This document shows, one piece after another, positions 1 through 8,613 of a stretch of DNA of 64,000 bases. The stretch spans positions 186,001 through 250,000 of the forward strand of contig JAIUPC010000004.1 of assembly GCA_020161655.1 (NCBI GenBank). Reading direction: 5' to 3'. The notes under the pieces were generated by a model. The model was not told where the DNA came from. It ran no database searches and saw only the letters and a list, made by a program, of their open reading frames with translations. This DNA comes from Pseudomonadota bacterium (GTDB taxonomy: Bacteria; Pseudomonadota; Alphaproteobacteria; Rhodobacterales; Rhodobacteraceae). The number at the start of each line of letters is the position of its first letter. Within the stretch, counting starts at the first letter, position 1. A program made the translations under genes and the position numbers.

Positions 1-156
1 CGCCGTTCCGATCTTGGGATTGCGGAGCCCGATCACCGGCATGGTGCTGCGCAGCTTTTCAACGCAACGCTCGATCGCCGCTTGGTGCCGGGCGGCGTGG
101 CGGGTGATAAAGGCAGGCTCGGCGGCGGCAAAGTAGCTGTTGGCGTCGATTTTCAT
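1..156 (-). CDS. Unidentified protein, N-terminal 52 residues only
   Basis: An open frame runs off the left window edge. It starts at an ATG (154-156, minus strand) preceded by a strong AGGAGG ribosome site at 163-168. The visible part begins MKIDANSYFAAAEP and contains a segment ending PVIGLRNPKIGT. It has no signal peptide or membrane segment. The start of the chain vaguely recalls glycoside hydrolase family 88 (unsaturated glucuronyl hydrolase) proteins, which would fit the sugar importers beside it, but 52 residues cannot settle this. It is divergent from importer A and shares the operator-rich upstream region at 179-233, so the two are probably co-regulated. Confidence 0.55.
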   Translation of the reverse strand, partial: MKIDANSYFAAAEPAFITRHAARHQAAIERCVEKLRSTMPVIGLRNPKIGTA

Positions 157-178
157 CGGCTTCCTCCTGAGGTTGGAA

Positions 179-233
179 TAACTTTCGTTCAACAAGAAAC
201 TTTCGTCAACTATGAAAATTTCAGTTGACGAAG
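179..233. promoter_or_regulatory. Cluster of palindromic operator-like sites in a divergent promoter region
   Basis: The gap between the minus gene at 1-156 and importer A holds nested palindromes. GAAACTTTC lies at 196-204 and GAAAATTTC at 214-222, both of form GAAANTTTC, with centres 18 bp apart. The second is extended to TGAAAATTTCA (213-223). It is enclosed by 10-bp arms TTCGTCAACT (202-211) and AGTTGACGAA (223-232). A related half site, TTTCGTTCAAC, lies at 183-193. GAAA/TTTC palindromes are the general kind of site bound by RpiR-type regulators; which protein binds here is not shown by the sequence. Confidence 0.55.
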
Positions 234-307
234 AAAATTCATGCGTCCATCTTGAAGGACATCGAAACGGCCAATGGTGCCGGTCTTTGAAAAGGGGAGG
301 GTGAGCA

Positions 308-1231
308 TTGGCTGTCGATGAGACCTTGCATTACCGCGCACCGGTCTGGTCGCGACTGCGCGGTCAGCTGGCCGGTTACGGCTTCCTGTCGCCCTGGCTG
401 ATCGGCTTCTTCGCCCTGACGTTCGGGCCGGCGGTGTCGTCGCTTTACCTGTCGCTGACGGATTATTCGCTGATGTCCTCGCCGCGTTGGGTCGGGGCCG
501 GGAACTATGTCCAGATCGCGCAGGTAGATCCGCGCTTTCGGGCGGCGATGAACGTGACCTTCACCTATGTCCTTCTCTCGGTGCCGCTGAAGCTCATCTT
601 CGCGCTGGCCATCGCGGTCCTTCTGAACAAGGGGTTGAAGGGGCTGAACTGGTTTCGCGCGATCTTTTACCTGCCCTCGCTGATCGGCGGCCCGGTCGCC
701 ATCGCCGTTCTCTGGCGCCAGGTCTTTGCCAGCGACGGGATCATCAACCAGGTGCTGATGTCGGTCTTCGGCTATGAAGGGCCAAGCTGGATCGCCAACC
801 CCGATACCGCGATCTACACGCTGGTGGCGCTGGCGGTCTGGCAGTTCGGATCGTCGATGATCATCTTCCTCGCCGGCCTGCGCCAGATCCCGCAGGACAT
901 GTATGAGGCGGCGAGCATCGACGGCGCCAGCCGCACCCGGCAGTTCTTCAAGATCACCCTGCCGCTTCTGACCCCGGTCATCTTCTTCAACGCCGTGATC
1001 CTGACCATCGACGCCTTCAAGGCCTTCACACCGGCCTTCGTCATCAGCGACGGTTCCGGCGGCCCGATCGACTCCACGCTCTTCTACACGCTCTACCTTT
1101 ACCAGGAGGCGTTCATGAACTTCCGCTTCGGCTATGCCTCGGCGCTTGCCTGGGTGCTGGTGGCGATCATCGCGGGCTTTACCGCCCTGTCCTTCTTCTC
1201 AGCAAAATATTGGGTGCATTACGATGACTGA
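308..1231 (+). CDS. Sugar ABC importer A, permease subunit 1 (MalF/UgpA type)
   Basis: A 307-residue inner-membrane permease of the CUT1 carbohydrate family, with about six hydrophobic helices and an EAA cytoplasmic loop (EAASIDGASRTRQFFKITLP, near residue 200) that docks on the ATPase. A TTG start at 308 follows a GGGGAGG ribosome site (about 294-300) with good spacing; no ATG in frame fits better. The gene overlaps the next permease by 8 bp. It opens the operon permease-permease-ATPase-binding protein-binding protein (308-5897). The converging nagB/ridA genes suggest an amino sugar or an oligosaccharide containing one as substrate, but the sequence does not prove this. Confidence 0.9.
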   Translation: MAVDETLHYRAPVWSRLRGQLAGYGFLSPWLIGFFALTFGPAVSSLYLSLTDYSLMSSPRWVGAGNYVQIAQVDPRFRAAMNVTFTYVLLSVPLKLIFALAIAVLLNKGLKGLNWFRAIFYLPSLIGGPVAIAVLWRQVFASDGIINQVLMSVFGYEGPSWIANPDTAIYTLVALAVWQFGSSMIIFLAGLRQIPQDMYEAASIDGASRTRQFFKITLPLLTPVIFFNAVILTIDAFKAFTPAFVISDGSGGPIDSTLFYTLYLYQEAFMNFRFGYASALAWVLVAIIAGFTALSFFSAKYWVHYDD

Positions 1232-2102
1232 CGCCACAGCCACCCTGTCGCCCATGGAGGCGGCCACCCAGCCAAAGGGCCTGACCCGCGCCTTCGCCTA
1301 TGCCGCGCTTCTGGCGATGAGCTTCGTGATGCTCTACCCGCTCCTCTGGATGATCTCGAGTTCGTTCAAGCCGGAAAACCAGATCTTCTCCACCGGCTCG
1401 CTGATCCCCGAGACGTTCACCGCAGACGCCTACCGGCGCGGCTGGAACGGGCTCAGCGTCAGCTTCGGCTGGATGTTCCTGAACTCGCTGGTGATCTCGG
1501 TCCTCGCCGTGGTCGGCAACCTCATCTCCTGCTCGATGGCCGCCTATGCCTTCACCCGGCTTCAGTTCAAGGGCCGCAAGTTCTGGTTCGCGCTGATGCT
1601 CGGCACGATGATGCTGCCGCAACATGCCGTCCTGATTCCGCAGTACCTCATGTTCCTGAATTTCGGCTGGGTGAACACGATCCTGCCCCTCGTCGTGCCG
1701 AAGTTCCTCGCCATCGACGCCTTCTTCATCTTCCTGATGGTGCAGTTCTTCCGCGGCATCCCGCGCGAACTTGACGAAGCCGCGCTGATGGATGGCGCCG
1801 GGCCGCTGCGGATCTTCTTCCGGATCATCCTGCCCCTGTCGACCCCGGTCCTCGCCACCGCCGCCGTCTTTTCCTTCATCTGGACCTGGGACGATTTCTT
1901 CGCGCCGCTCATCTATCTGAACGATATCGAGAAATACACCGCCCAGCTTGGCCTGCGCACCTTCGTCGATGCCACCGCCCAATCCGACTGGGGCGCGCTT
2001 CTGGCGATGTCCACCCTGACCGTCCTTCCGATCTTCCTTCTCTTCGTGATGTTCCAGCGCCTCCTCATCGAAGGCGTCGCCACCACCGGCATGAAGCGCT
2101 GA
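1224..2102 (+). CDS. Sugar ABC importer A, permease subunit 2 (MalG/UgpE type)
   Basis: A 292-residue permease of the MalG type, with six predicted membrane helices and the EAA loop (DEAALMDGAGPLRIFFRIIL) near residue 200. I chose the ATG at 1224 (MTDATATLSPMEAAT), which overlaps the end of permease 1, rather than an upstream in-frame start at 1134 that would lie well inside permease 1. The protein ends with the family's usual RLLIEGVATTGMKR-like tail. It forms the heterodimeric channel with the preceding gene product. Confidence 0.9.
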   Translation: MTDATATLSPMEAATQPKGLTRAFAYAALLAMSFVMLYPLLWMISSSFKPENQIFSTGSLIPETFTADAYRRGWNGLSVSFGWMFLNSLVISVLAVVGNLISCSMAAYAFTRLQFKGRKFWFALMLGTMMLPQHAVLIPQYLMFLNFGWVNTILPLVVPKFLAIDAFFIFLMVQFFRGIPRELDEAALMDGAGPLRIFFRIILPLSTPVLATAAVFSFIWTWDDFFAPLIYLNDIEKYTAQLGLRTFVDATAQSDWGALLAMSTLTVLPIFLLFVMFQRLLIEGVATTGMKR

Positions 2103-2142
2103 TCGCGCGCTCCACCCCGTGACCCAGAAAGCGAGTTTCAAG

Positions 2143-3216
<1,074 letters not shown>

Positions 3217-3242
3217 CCACTGACCTTAGGGAGGGATCAATC

Positions 3243-4517
3243 ATGCTGAGCCGCCGGAAACTTCTTCAAGGCACCGTCGCCCTTGGCGCGGCCTCTGCGC
3301 TGACCGGACTGCCGGCCTGGGCGCAAGAAACCGACATGCGCCTTTTCTGGTTCGGCTCGCCCACGCGGGCCGAAAGGACGCTGGCGGTGGCGAAACTCTT
3401 CGAAGGCGCCACGCCCGGCGTGAAGATCCTCGGCGAGGTCGGCGGCAACGACTACTGGTCGAAGCTGACGACCATGCTCGCTGGCGGCAATGCGCCCGAT
3501 GTCTTCCAGCTTGAGCCGGGGCGCTTCGCCGATTACGCCGGCCGGGGCGCGATGCTGCCGCTGGACGACTACCTTGGCAGCGTGATCCGCACCGACCGGA
3601 TGATGCCCGATGTGATGAAGCTTGGGCAGGTGAACGGCGTGACCTCGGGCGTGCCCCTGTCGATCAACGCCTTCGCGCTTCTTTATGACACCGTGGCCTT
3701 CAAGGAAGCCGGGCTGACCCCGCCGGACCGGACCACGACCTGGGACGACTTCGCCAGGCTTTGCGTCGACCTCACCAAGGCCATCGGCAAGAAGGGCGTC
3801 TGGGCCGTCGGCAATGCGGCGCGCTACAGCCATGCGCTTGAGGCTTTCCTCGTCCAGCGCGGCAAGCGGCTTTACGGCGAGGACGGCAGGATCGGCTTCG
3901 ATGTGGTCGATGCGACCGACTGGTACGGCTACTGGGACAGCCTTGCGAAGAACGGCGGCTGCGTTTCGGCCGAGGTGCAGGCGCTCGACAAGATCCAGAT
4001 CGATTCCAACCCGCTGAGCACCGGTCATGCGGTCATGGCCATCGCCTTTTCCAACATGCTCGTCGGCTATCAGGCGCTGCAACAGAACCCCATCGGGCTG
4101 ACGGTGCTGCCGGTGGCCGACAAGGGCGGGCCTTCGGGGCTCTTCTACAAGGCAGGCCAGCAGTTCGGCGTCGCGCACAACACGCGGAACCCGGAACTGG
4201 CGGCGCGGTTCCTCGACTTCTTCCTCAACGATGTCGAGGCTGGCAAGGCGCTTGGGCTCGAACGCGGCGTGCCGATCAACCTTGATGTCCGCGCGGCCGT
4301 GAAGCCGACGCTGAACGAGGTGGAACTGCGCTCCTACGACTACATCGCCGCCATCGCCGATATCTCGGGCGATTACCCGCCGCAGGTGCCGGTCGGCGCC
4401 TCGGAACTGGAAGAGCGGGTCTATCGCACCATCGCCGACCAACTGGCCTTCGGCCAGATCACCCCCGCCGAGGCCGGCCAGGCCCTCGTCGATCAGGCAA
4501 ACGCCATCCTCGGCTGA
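3243..4517 (+). CDS. Extracellular sugar-binding protein of importer A (first copy)
   Basis: A 424-residue solute-binding protein of the extracellular family 1 type. It has a Tat-like signal (SRRKLLQG then a hydrophobic stretch to GLPAWAQ), and the mature chain starts about ETDMRLFWFGS. The ATG at 3243 follows AGGGAGG and begins the signal, whereas the longer frame from 2997 lies inside the ATPase gene. It is followed 97 bp later by a close paralogue. A 95-bp stretch (3438-3532) is identical to 4819-4913, showing a recent duplication or gene conversion. The ligand cannot be read from the sequence; a sugar is likely. Confidence 0.92.
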   Translation: MLSRRKLLQGTVALGAASALTGLPAWAQETDMRLFWFGSPTRAERTLAVAKLFEGATPGVKILGEVGGNDYWSKLTTMLAGGNAPDVFQLEPGRFADYAGRGAMLPLDDYLGSVIRTDRMMPDVMKLGQVNGVTSGVPLSINAFALLYDTVAFKEAGLTPPDRTTTWDDFARLCVDLTKAIGKKGVWAVGNAARYSHALEAFLVQRGKRLYGEDGRIGFDVVDATDWYGYWDSLAKNGGCVSAEVQALDKIQIDSNPLSTGHAVMAIAFSNMLVGYQALQQNPIGLTVLPVADKGGPSGLFYKAGQQFGVAHNTRNPELAARFLDFFLNDVEAGKALGLERGVPINLDVRAAVKPTLNEVELRSYDYIAAIADISGDYPPQVPVGASELEERVYRTIADQLAFGQITPAEAGQALVDQANAILG

Positions 4518-4614
4518 CCGCCTAACCAGTCGTTTCTGAACCACCCCCGCCCGGGCTTTGTCCGGACGGGCCGGGACAATTCTGTCATACTTCATGCAAC
4601 AAGGGACCAGAGCC

Positions 4615-5897
4615 ATGCTCAATCGTCGCAACTTCCTGAACCTCGGCCTTGGCGTCGCTGCCGCCACCGCCGCAACCCCGTTCCTTGGCCGCGCCGCCCG
4701 TGCGGCTGGCCAGGACATGCGCCTTTTCTGGTTCGGCTCACCGGGCCGGGCCGAGCGTACCATGGCCGTCGCCAAGCTTTTCGAAGAGGCCAATCAGGGC
4801 GTCACCATCCTGGGTGAAGTCGGCGGCAACGACTACTGGTCGAAGCTGACGACCATGCTCGCTGGCGGCAATGCGCCCGATGTCTTCCAGCTTGAGCCGG
4901 GGCGCTTCGCCGACTACGCCGGCCGCGACACGATGGTGCCGCTTGATGACTACCTCGGCAGCGTCATCCGCACCGACCGGCTTCAGGCCGATGTGCTGAA
5001 GCTTGGCACGGTCAACGGCAAGGTCGCGGGGATGCCGCTTTCGACCAACGCCTTCGCGCTTCTCTACGATACCGAATCTTCAAGGCGACCGGCCTGACGC
5101 CGCCCGACCGCAACACCACCTGGGACGATTTCGCCAAGCTCTGCATCGAGATGACCAAGGCCATCGACAAGCCGAATGTCTGGGCGATGGGCAATGCCGC
5201 GCGCTACAGCTACGCGCTTGAGCCGTTCCTTCTCCAGCGCGGCAAGCAGCTTTACCTTGAAAACGGCAAGATCGGCTTTGACGCCAAGGACGCGACCGAC
5301 TGGTATGGCTACTGGGAAAGCCTCGCCGCGAATGGCGGCTGCGTTTTGGCGGATGTGCAGGCGCAGGACAAGCTGCAGATCGACTCCAACCCGATGAGCA
5401 CCGGCAACGCGGTCATGGCCATCGCGTTTTCGAACATGATCGTCGGCTATCAGGCGCTGCAACAGAACGAGGTCGGCATCACCACCCTGCCGGTGGCCGA
5501 GGCCGGCGGCAAGTCGGGCCTCTTCTACCGCGCCGGCCTGCATTTCGGCATCGCCCGGAACGCGCCCGACCCGGAGATGGCCGCGCGCTTCCTCGACTTC
5601 TTCATCAACGACATGGAAGCCGGCAAGATCCTTGGCGTCGAACGCGGCGTGCCGCTGAACCTCGACGTGCGGGCCGAGATCGCGCCCTCGCTCGATGAGG
5701 TGCAGACCCGTTCCGCCGGCTACGTCGAGGGGATCAAGGACATCGTTGGCGCCTTCCCGGCGCAGGTGCCGGTCGGCGCCTCGGAGCTTGAGGCGCGGGT
5801 CTACCGCACCATCGCCGATCAGGTCGCCTTCGGCCGGATGACGCCGGCGGAAGCTGGTGAGGCGCTGGTTTCGGAAGCGAACGCGATCCTCGGCTGA
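4615..5897 (+). pseudogene. Second copy of the importer A binding protein, frameshifted
   Basis: A paralogue of 3243-4517 starting at ATG 4615 after AAGGGA, with its own signal sequence (MLNRRNFLNLGLGVAAA). The reading frame is intact through ALLYDTE. Then, around 5074-5077, one base is missing compared with the expected frame: the chain should continue as IFKATGLTPPDRNTTWDDF but shifts to SSRRPA and a stop at 5095-5097. The rest of the protein (about 270 residues to NAILG) is well conserved in the other frame to 5897. This may be a recent single-base deletion or a sequencing error. If real, the protein is truncated after about 160 residues and cannot form both lobes. Confidence 0.85.
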
Positions 5898-5917
5898 GGC
5901 CGCTCAACCGGGATGTC

Positions 5918-5956
5918 GGCGCGCCCCGAAGACGGGCGTGCCGGCAACTTGCTTTT
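5918..5956 (+). terminator. Candidate terminator of the importer A operon
   Basis: A 9-bp stem with one G-T pair (GGCGCGCCC 5918-5926 and GGGCGTGCC 5934-5942, 7-nt loop) is followed by CTTTT at 5952-5956. It lies about 20 bp beyond the stop of the second binding-protein copy, in a gap between convergent genes. The rest of 5898-6082 shows nothing else. Confidence 0.5.
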
Positions 5957-6082
5957 GTCACCTGGCTTTGACCAGCGGGCGCGGCAATCATTTCCGCAGT
6001 TCATGCCTTGAGCGACGAACCTTCACCTCGCGCCGCCACATGCCGGGATTTCAGACGCTTCTTGAAGCCTTGGGCCGCCCGC

Positions 6083-6862
6083 TCAGATCTCGGCCTCGCG
6101 CCCGCCGGGATGAACGCAGTCGAAATAGTCGCGCAAGGTCAGGCGCGAGGCTGCGGCCTCGTCCAGCACCACGACCGCCTTCCGGTGCATCTGCAGGGCC
6201 GAGGCCGGGCAGGAGGCGGAGAGGGGCCCTTCGATCATCGCGGCGGCAGCGGCGGCCTTGCCTTCGCCGTAGGCCAGAAGCAGCACCTCATCGGCGTTCA
6301 GGATGGTGCCGATGCCCATGGTGATCGCCATGCGCGGCACATCCTCGGGCCGGTCGAAGAACCGCGCGTTGGCGGCGCGGGTCGACGGCGTCAGGGTCTT
6401 GATCCGGGTCAGGGAGGAAAGGCTCGATGTCGGCTCGTTGAAGCCGATATGGCCGTTGGCGCCAAGCCCCAGAAGCTGCAAGCCGATGCCGCCCGCCGCC
6501 GCGATCGCGGCTTCATAGCCTGCCGCCTCCGCCGCAGGATCGGCGGCATCGCCGCGCGGCAGAAGGCATGCACCGGGCGCCATGTCGACATGGTCGAAAA
6601 GCTGCTCGCGCATGTAGCGCCAGTAGGAACAGGGGTGATCGGGCGCGACACCCACATATTCATCAAGGTTGAACGACCGCGCCCTGGCAAAGCTGAGGGT
6701 TCCGGCCCGGTGGGCGGCGATCAGCCTTGCATAGACCGCCTCCATCGTGCCGCCGGTCGCGAGGCCAAGGACCGTCGCGGGCGCTTGCCGCAAGCGGGCG
6801 GCGATCAGGCCGGCGACCCGGTCCGCCGCCGCCTCGGCATCGGGAAGGATCAGGATCTTCAC
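6083..6862 (-). CDS. nagB: Glucosamine-6-phosphate deaminase
   Basis: A 259-residue cytosolic enzyme converting glucosamine-6-phosphate to fructose-6-phosphate and ammonia. It shows the family phosphate loop ATGGTM, SFNLDEYVG, and the highly conserved GLGANGHIGFNEP with the active-site histidine. Length matches NagB (about 240-266). Its start overlaps the stop of the upstream RidA-type gene by 4 bp, so the two are translationally coupled. It supplies the GlcN-6-P branch for amino sugars imported by neighbouring ABC systems; a NagA-type deacetylase lies at 27724-28890. Confidence 0.93.
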   Translation of the reverse strand: MKILILPDAEAAADRVAGLIAARLRQAPATVLGLATGGTMEAVYARLIAAHRAGTLSFARARSFNLDEYVGVAPDHPCSYWRYMREQLFDHVDMAPGACLLPRGDAADPAAEAAGYEAAIAAAGGIGLQLLGLGANGHIGFNEPTSSLSSLTRIKTLTPSTRAANARFFDRPEDVPRMAITMGIGTILNADEVLLLAYGEGKAAAAAAMIEGPLSASCPASALQMHRKAVVVLDEAAASRLTLRDYFDCVHPGGREAEI

Positions 6863-7251
6863 AGCGGCTTCCAGGCGATGGCGTCGATTTCGACCTTCGC
6901 ATCGACCATCAGCCGCGACTGCACCGTGGACCGCGCCGGCGGGTTGGCGCCGAAATGCTTCTCGAAGACCGCGTTGAAGCTGGAAAAGTCGCGCGGATCG
7001 TCGAGCCAGCAGGTGACCTTGATCACATCCCCAAGCCCGCAGCCGGCAAGCGCCAGCACCGCCCTGATGTTCGCGATCACCTGCTCGGTCTGGGCGACGA
7101 TGCCGCCCGCCACGACCTCACCGCCCACGGTCGGCACCTGGCCCGAGACGTGGACATAGTCGCCCGCCCGGACCGCCTTGGCGAAGGGGCGGCGCTGGCC
7201 GCCGGCCTGCGGGTCGGCGATGTCATAGCGGACAAGGCGCGGGTCGGTCAT
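6859..7251 (-). CDS. RidA/YjgF-family protein
   Basis: A 130-residue RidA-fold protein. The family removes reactive enamine/imine intermediates, releasing ammonia. The arginine-containing segment PPARSTVQSRL near residue 105 and the terminal VEIDAIAW match the conserved imine-deaminating site. It is the first gene of a two-gene unit with nagB, so a role in handling imine by-products of amino-sugar or PLP chemistry is plausible, but this is inference. The start at 7251 is the only reasonable ATG. Confidence 0.85.
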   Translation of the reverse strand: MTDPRLVRYDIADPQAGGQRRPFAKAVRAGDYVHVSGQVPTVGGEVVAGGIVAQTEQVIANIRAVLALAGCGLGDVIKVTCWLDDPRDFSSFNAVFEKHFGANPPARSTVQSRLMVDAKVEIDAIAWKPL

Positions 7252-7262
7252 GGTGGCACTCC

Positions 7263-7286
7263 GGGGGGGGGGCGAAGGAATTCCTT
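7263..7286. promoter_or_regulatory. G10 tract and AAGGAATTCCTT palindrome upstream of ridA-nagB
   Basis: Directly upstream of the ridA start lie a run of ten G residues (7263-7272) and a perfect 12-bp palindrome AAGGAATTCCTT (7275-7286). The palindrome may be an operator for the ridA-nagB unit. The homopolymer is a possible length-variable spacer, or simply error-prone sequence. Confidence 0.35.
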
Positions 7287-7361
7287 TTCACTATACGCCC
7301 GATCAGCGCCATCATTCAAGAAAGCGGCGCAGTTTCCGAAGATGATCTGTAATTCATTTTC

Positions 7362-8609
7362 TCATTGGTCGCCGAAGCGCGGCAGTGTCGTCGCATTCCG
7401 CGACAGCCCCGGCGAAAGCGGGAAGAGCGCCGCCTGAACCGAATGATAGATGTCGGGCTTGCCCCGGAACTGGGTGTCGGCGGGCTGGTCGTTCCCGTCA
7501 AGCTCGGGGAACCAGCCGCCCCGCGCGTGGTCGATGAGGTGCCGGTCGGCGAAGTCCCAGAGCCTGCGGTACCAGCGATCATCCACCGTCCGCGGGTTGA
7601 GCTTGATGAGCGCCGCCATCGCACCGATCGCCTCGGTCACCGGCCACCAGTAGCGCGCGGGATTGCCGGGGCTTCCGTCAAAGCCGAGCGTATAGGCAAT
7701 GCCGCCGCGGTCCTCGTCCCAGGCATCCGCCAGCGCCTGTTCGATCAGCCTGCGGGCGCGGCAGGGCGCGCCGTTGTCGGGGCGTCCCGCCAGATCCCAG
7801 TACTGAAGCTGCAGGCGTCCAATCTCGAAGGAATGGCCGGGCGTGGTGCCGGCGGGGCGGAACATCGGATTGCCGGCAAAGGCGCGGTCGATCTCCCAGG
7901 TTTCGGTGTAATGCTCCGGCAGCCGCCAGCCTTCGGCGGGGGCCATGCGGGTGACGAAGAAATCGAGGATGCGGCCGGCGCGGGTGAGGAACTCCTCCCG
8001 CCCCGTGGCCTCAAAGGCGGCCAGAAGCGCCTCGACCCCGTGCATGTTGGCGTTCATGCCGCGATAGCTGGAAAACGGCGTCCAGTCGCGGTTCCATTCG
8101 TCGCAGAAAAGGCCGGGGCCATCTTCCCAGAAATGGCGGTCGAGCACGGCGAAAGCATCGTCGATCAGCTCACCGGCGTCAGGATGCCCGGCCTGTTTCG
8201 CGCTGGCGCCGGCCAGAAGCACGAACACATGGCCGTAGGCAAGCTTGCGCCCGTCAGCGACCCGGTCGCCGTTAAGCGCCCAGAGATAGCCGCAGCGCTC
8301 CCTGTCCCAGTGGTGGCTGGCAAGATAGGCCATGCCGTGATCGACGATCTCATCGGCGCAGGGCAGGCCGGCGAGATGGCCGAGGGCGTAGGAATGCACC
8401 AGCCGGGTGGTGGTGTGCAGTTCCTGCGTGTCGTCGGGCAGCGGGTTGCCGTCAAGGTCCAGCGTATGGAAGCCGGGGCCGCTGCGCAGGCTGGCGCGGA
8501 AGAAATCGAACTGGCGCCGAGCGTCGGCCAGAAGGAAGGCGCGGTGCGCGGCATCGTCGAGCAGAAGACCGGAGGTTTGCGCAGCGGCGGAGTGGGAAAG
8601 GTCGTGCAT
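7362..8609 (-). CDS. Aldose-ketose isomerase, AGE/YihS family
   Basis: A 415-residue (alpha/alpha)6-barrel enzyme of the N-acylglucosamine 2-epimerase superfamily, closest by eye to YihS-type sulfoquinovose/mannose isomerases. Shared blocks are TRLVHSYALGHLAG, SYRGMNANMHGVEALLA, AGTTPGHSFEIGRLQLQ, WWPVTEAIGAMAAL and GKPDIYHSVQAALFPL, including the histidines used for proton transfer. It would convert an unphosphorylated aldose to a ketose. It is the last gene of the operon read 17036->7362, four bases after the transketolase-like gene. No sugar kinase lies in the operon, so the ketose may be passed directly to the TPP enzyme; that is a hypothesis. Mannose, glucose or sulfoquinovose are all possible substrates. 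Confidence 0.88.
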   Translation of the reverse strand: MHDLSHSAAAQTSGLLLDDAAHRAFLLADARRQFDFFRASLRSGPGFHTLDLDGNPLPDDTQELHTTTRLVHSYALGHLAGLPCADEIVDHGMAYLASHHWDRERCGYLWALNGDRVADGRKLAYGHVFVLLAGASAKQAGHPDAGELIDDAFAVLDRHFWEDGPGLFCDEWNRDWTPFSSYRGMNANMHGVEALLAAFEATGREEFLTRAGRILDFFVTRMAPAEGWRLPEHYTETWEIDRAFAGNPMFRPAGTTPGHSFEIGRLQLQYWDLAGRPDNGAPCRARRLIEQALADAWDEDRGGIAYTLGFDGSPGNPARYWWPVTEAIGAMAALIKLNPRTVDDRWYRRLWDFADRHLIDHARGGWFPELDGNDQPADTQFRGKPDIYHSVQAALFPLSPGLSRNATTLPRFGDQ

Positions 8610-8613
8610 GTCG

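Noticed and set aside
5151-5897. A separate short binding-protein gene starting at ATG 5151
   Set aside because: There is no ribosome site or signal peptide, and the sequence continues the upstream frame after a one-base shift, so it is the 3' part of the frameshifted second copy.
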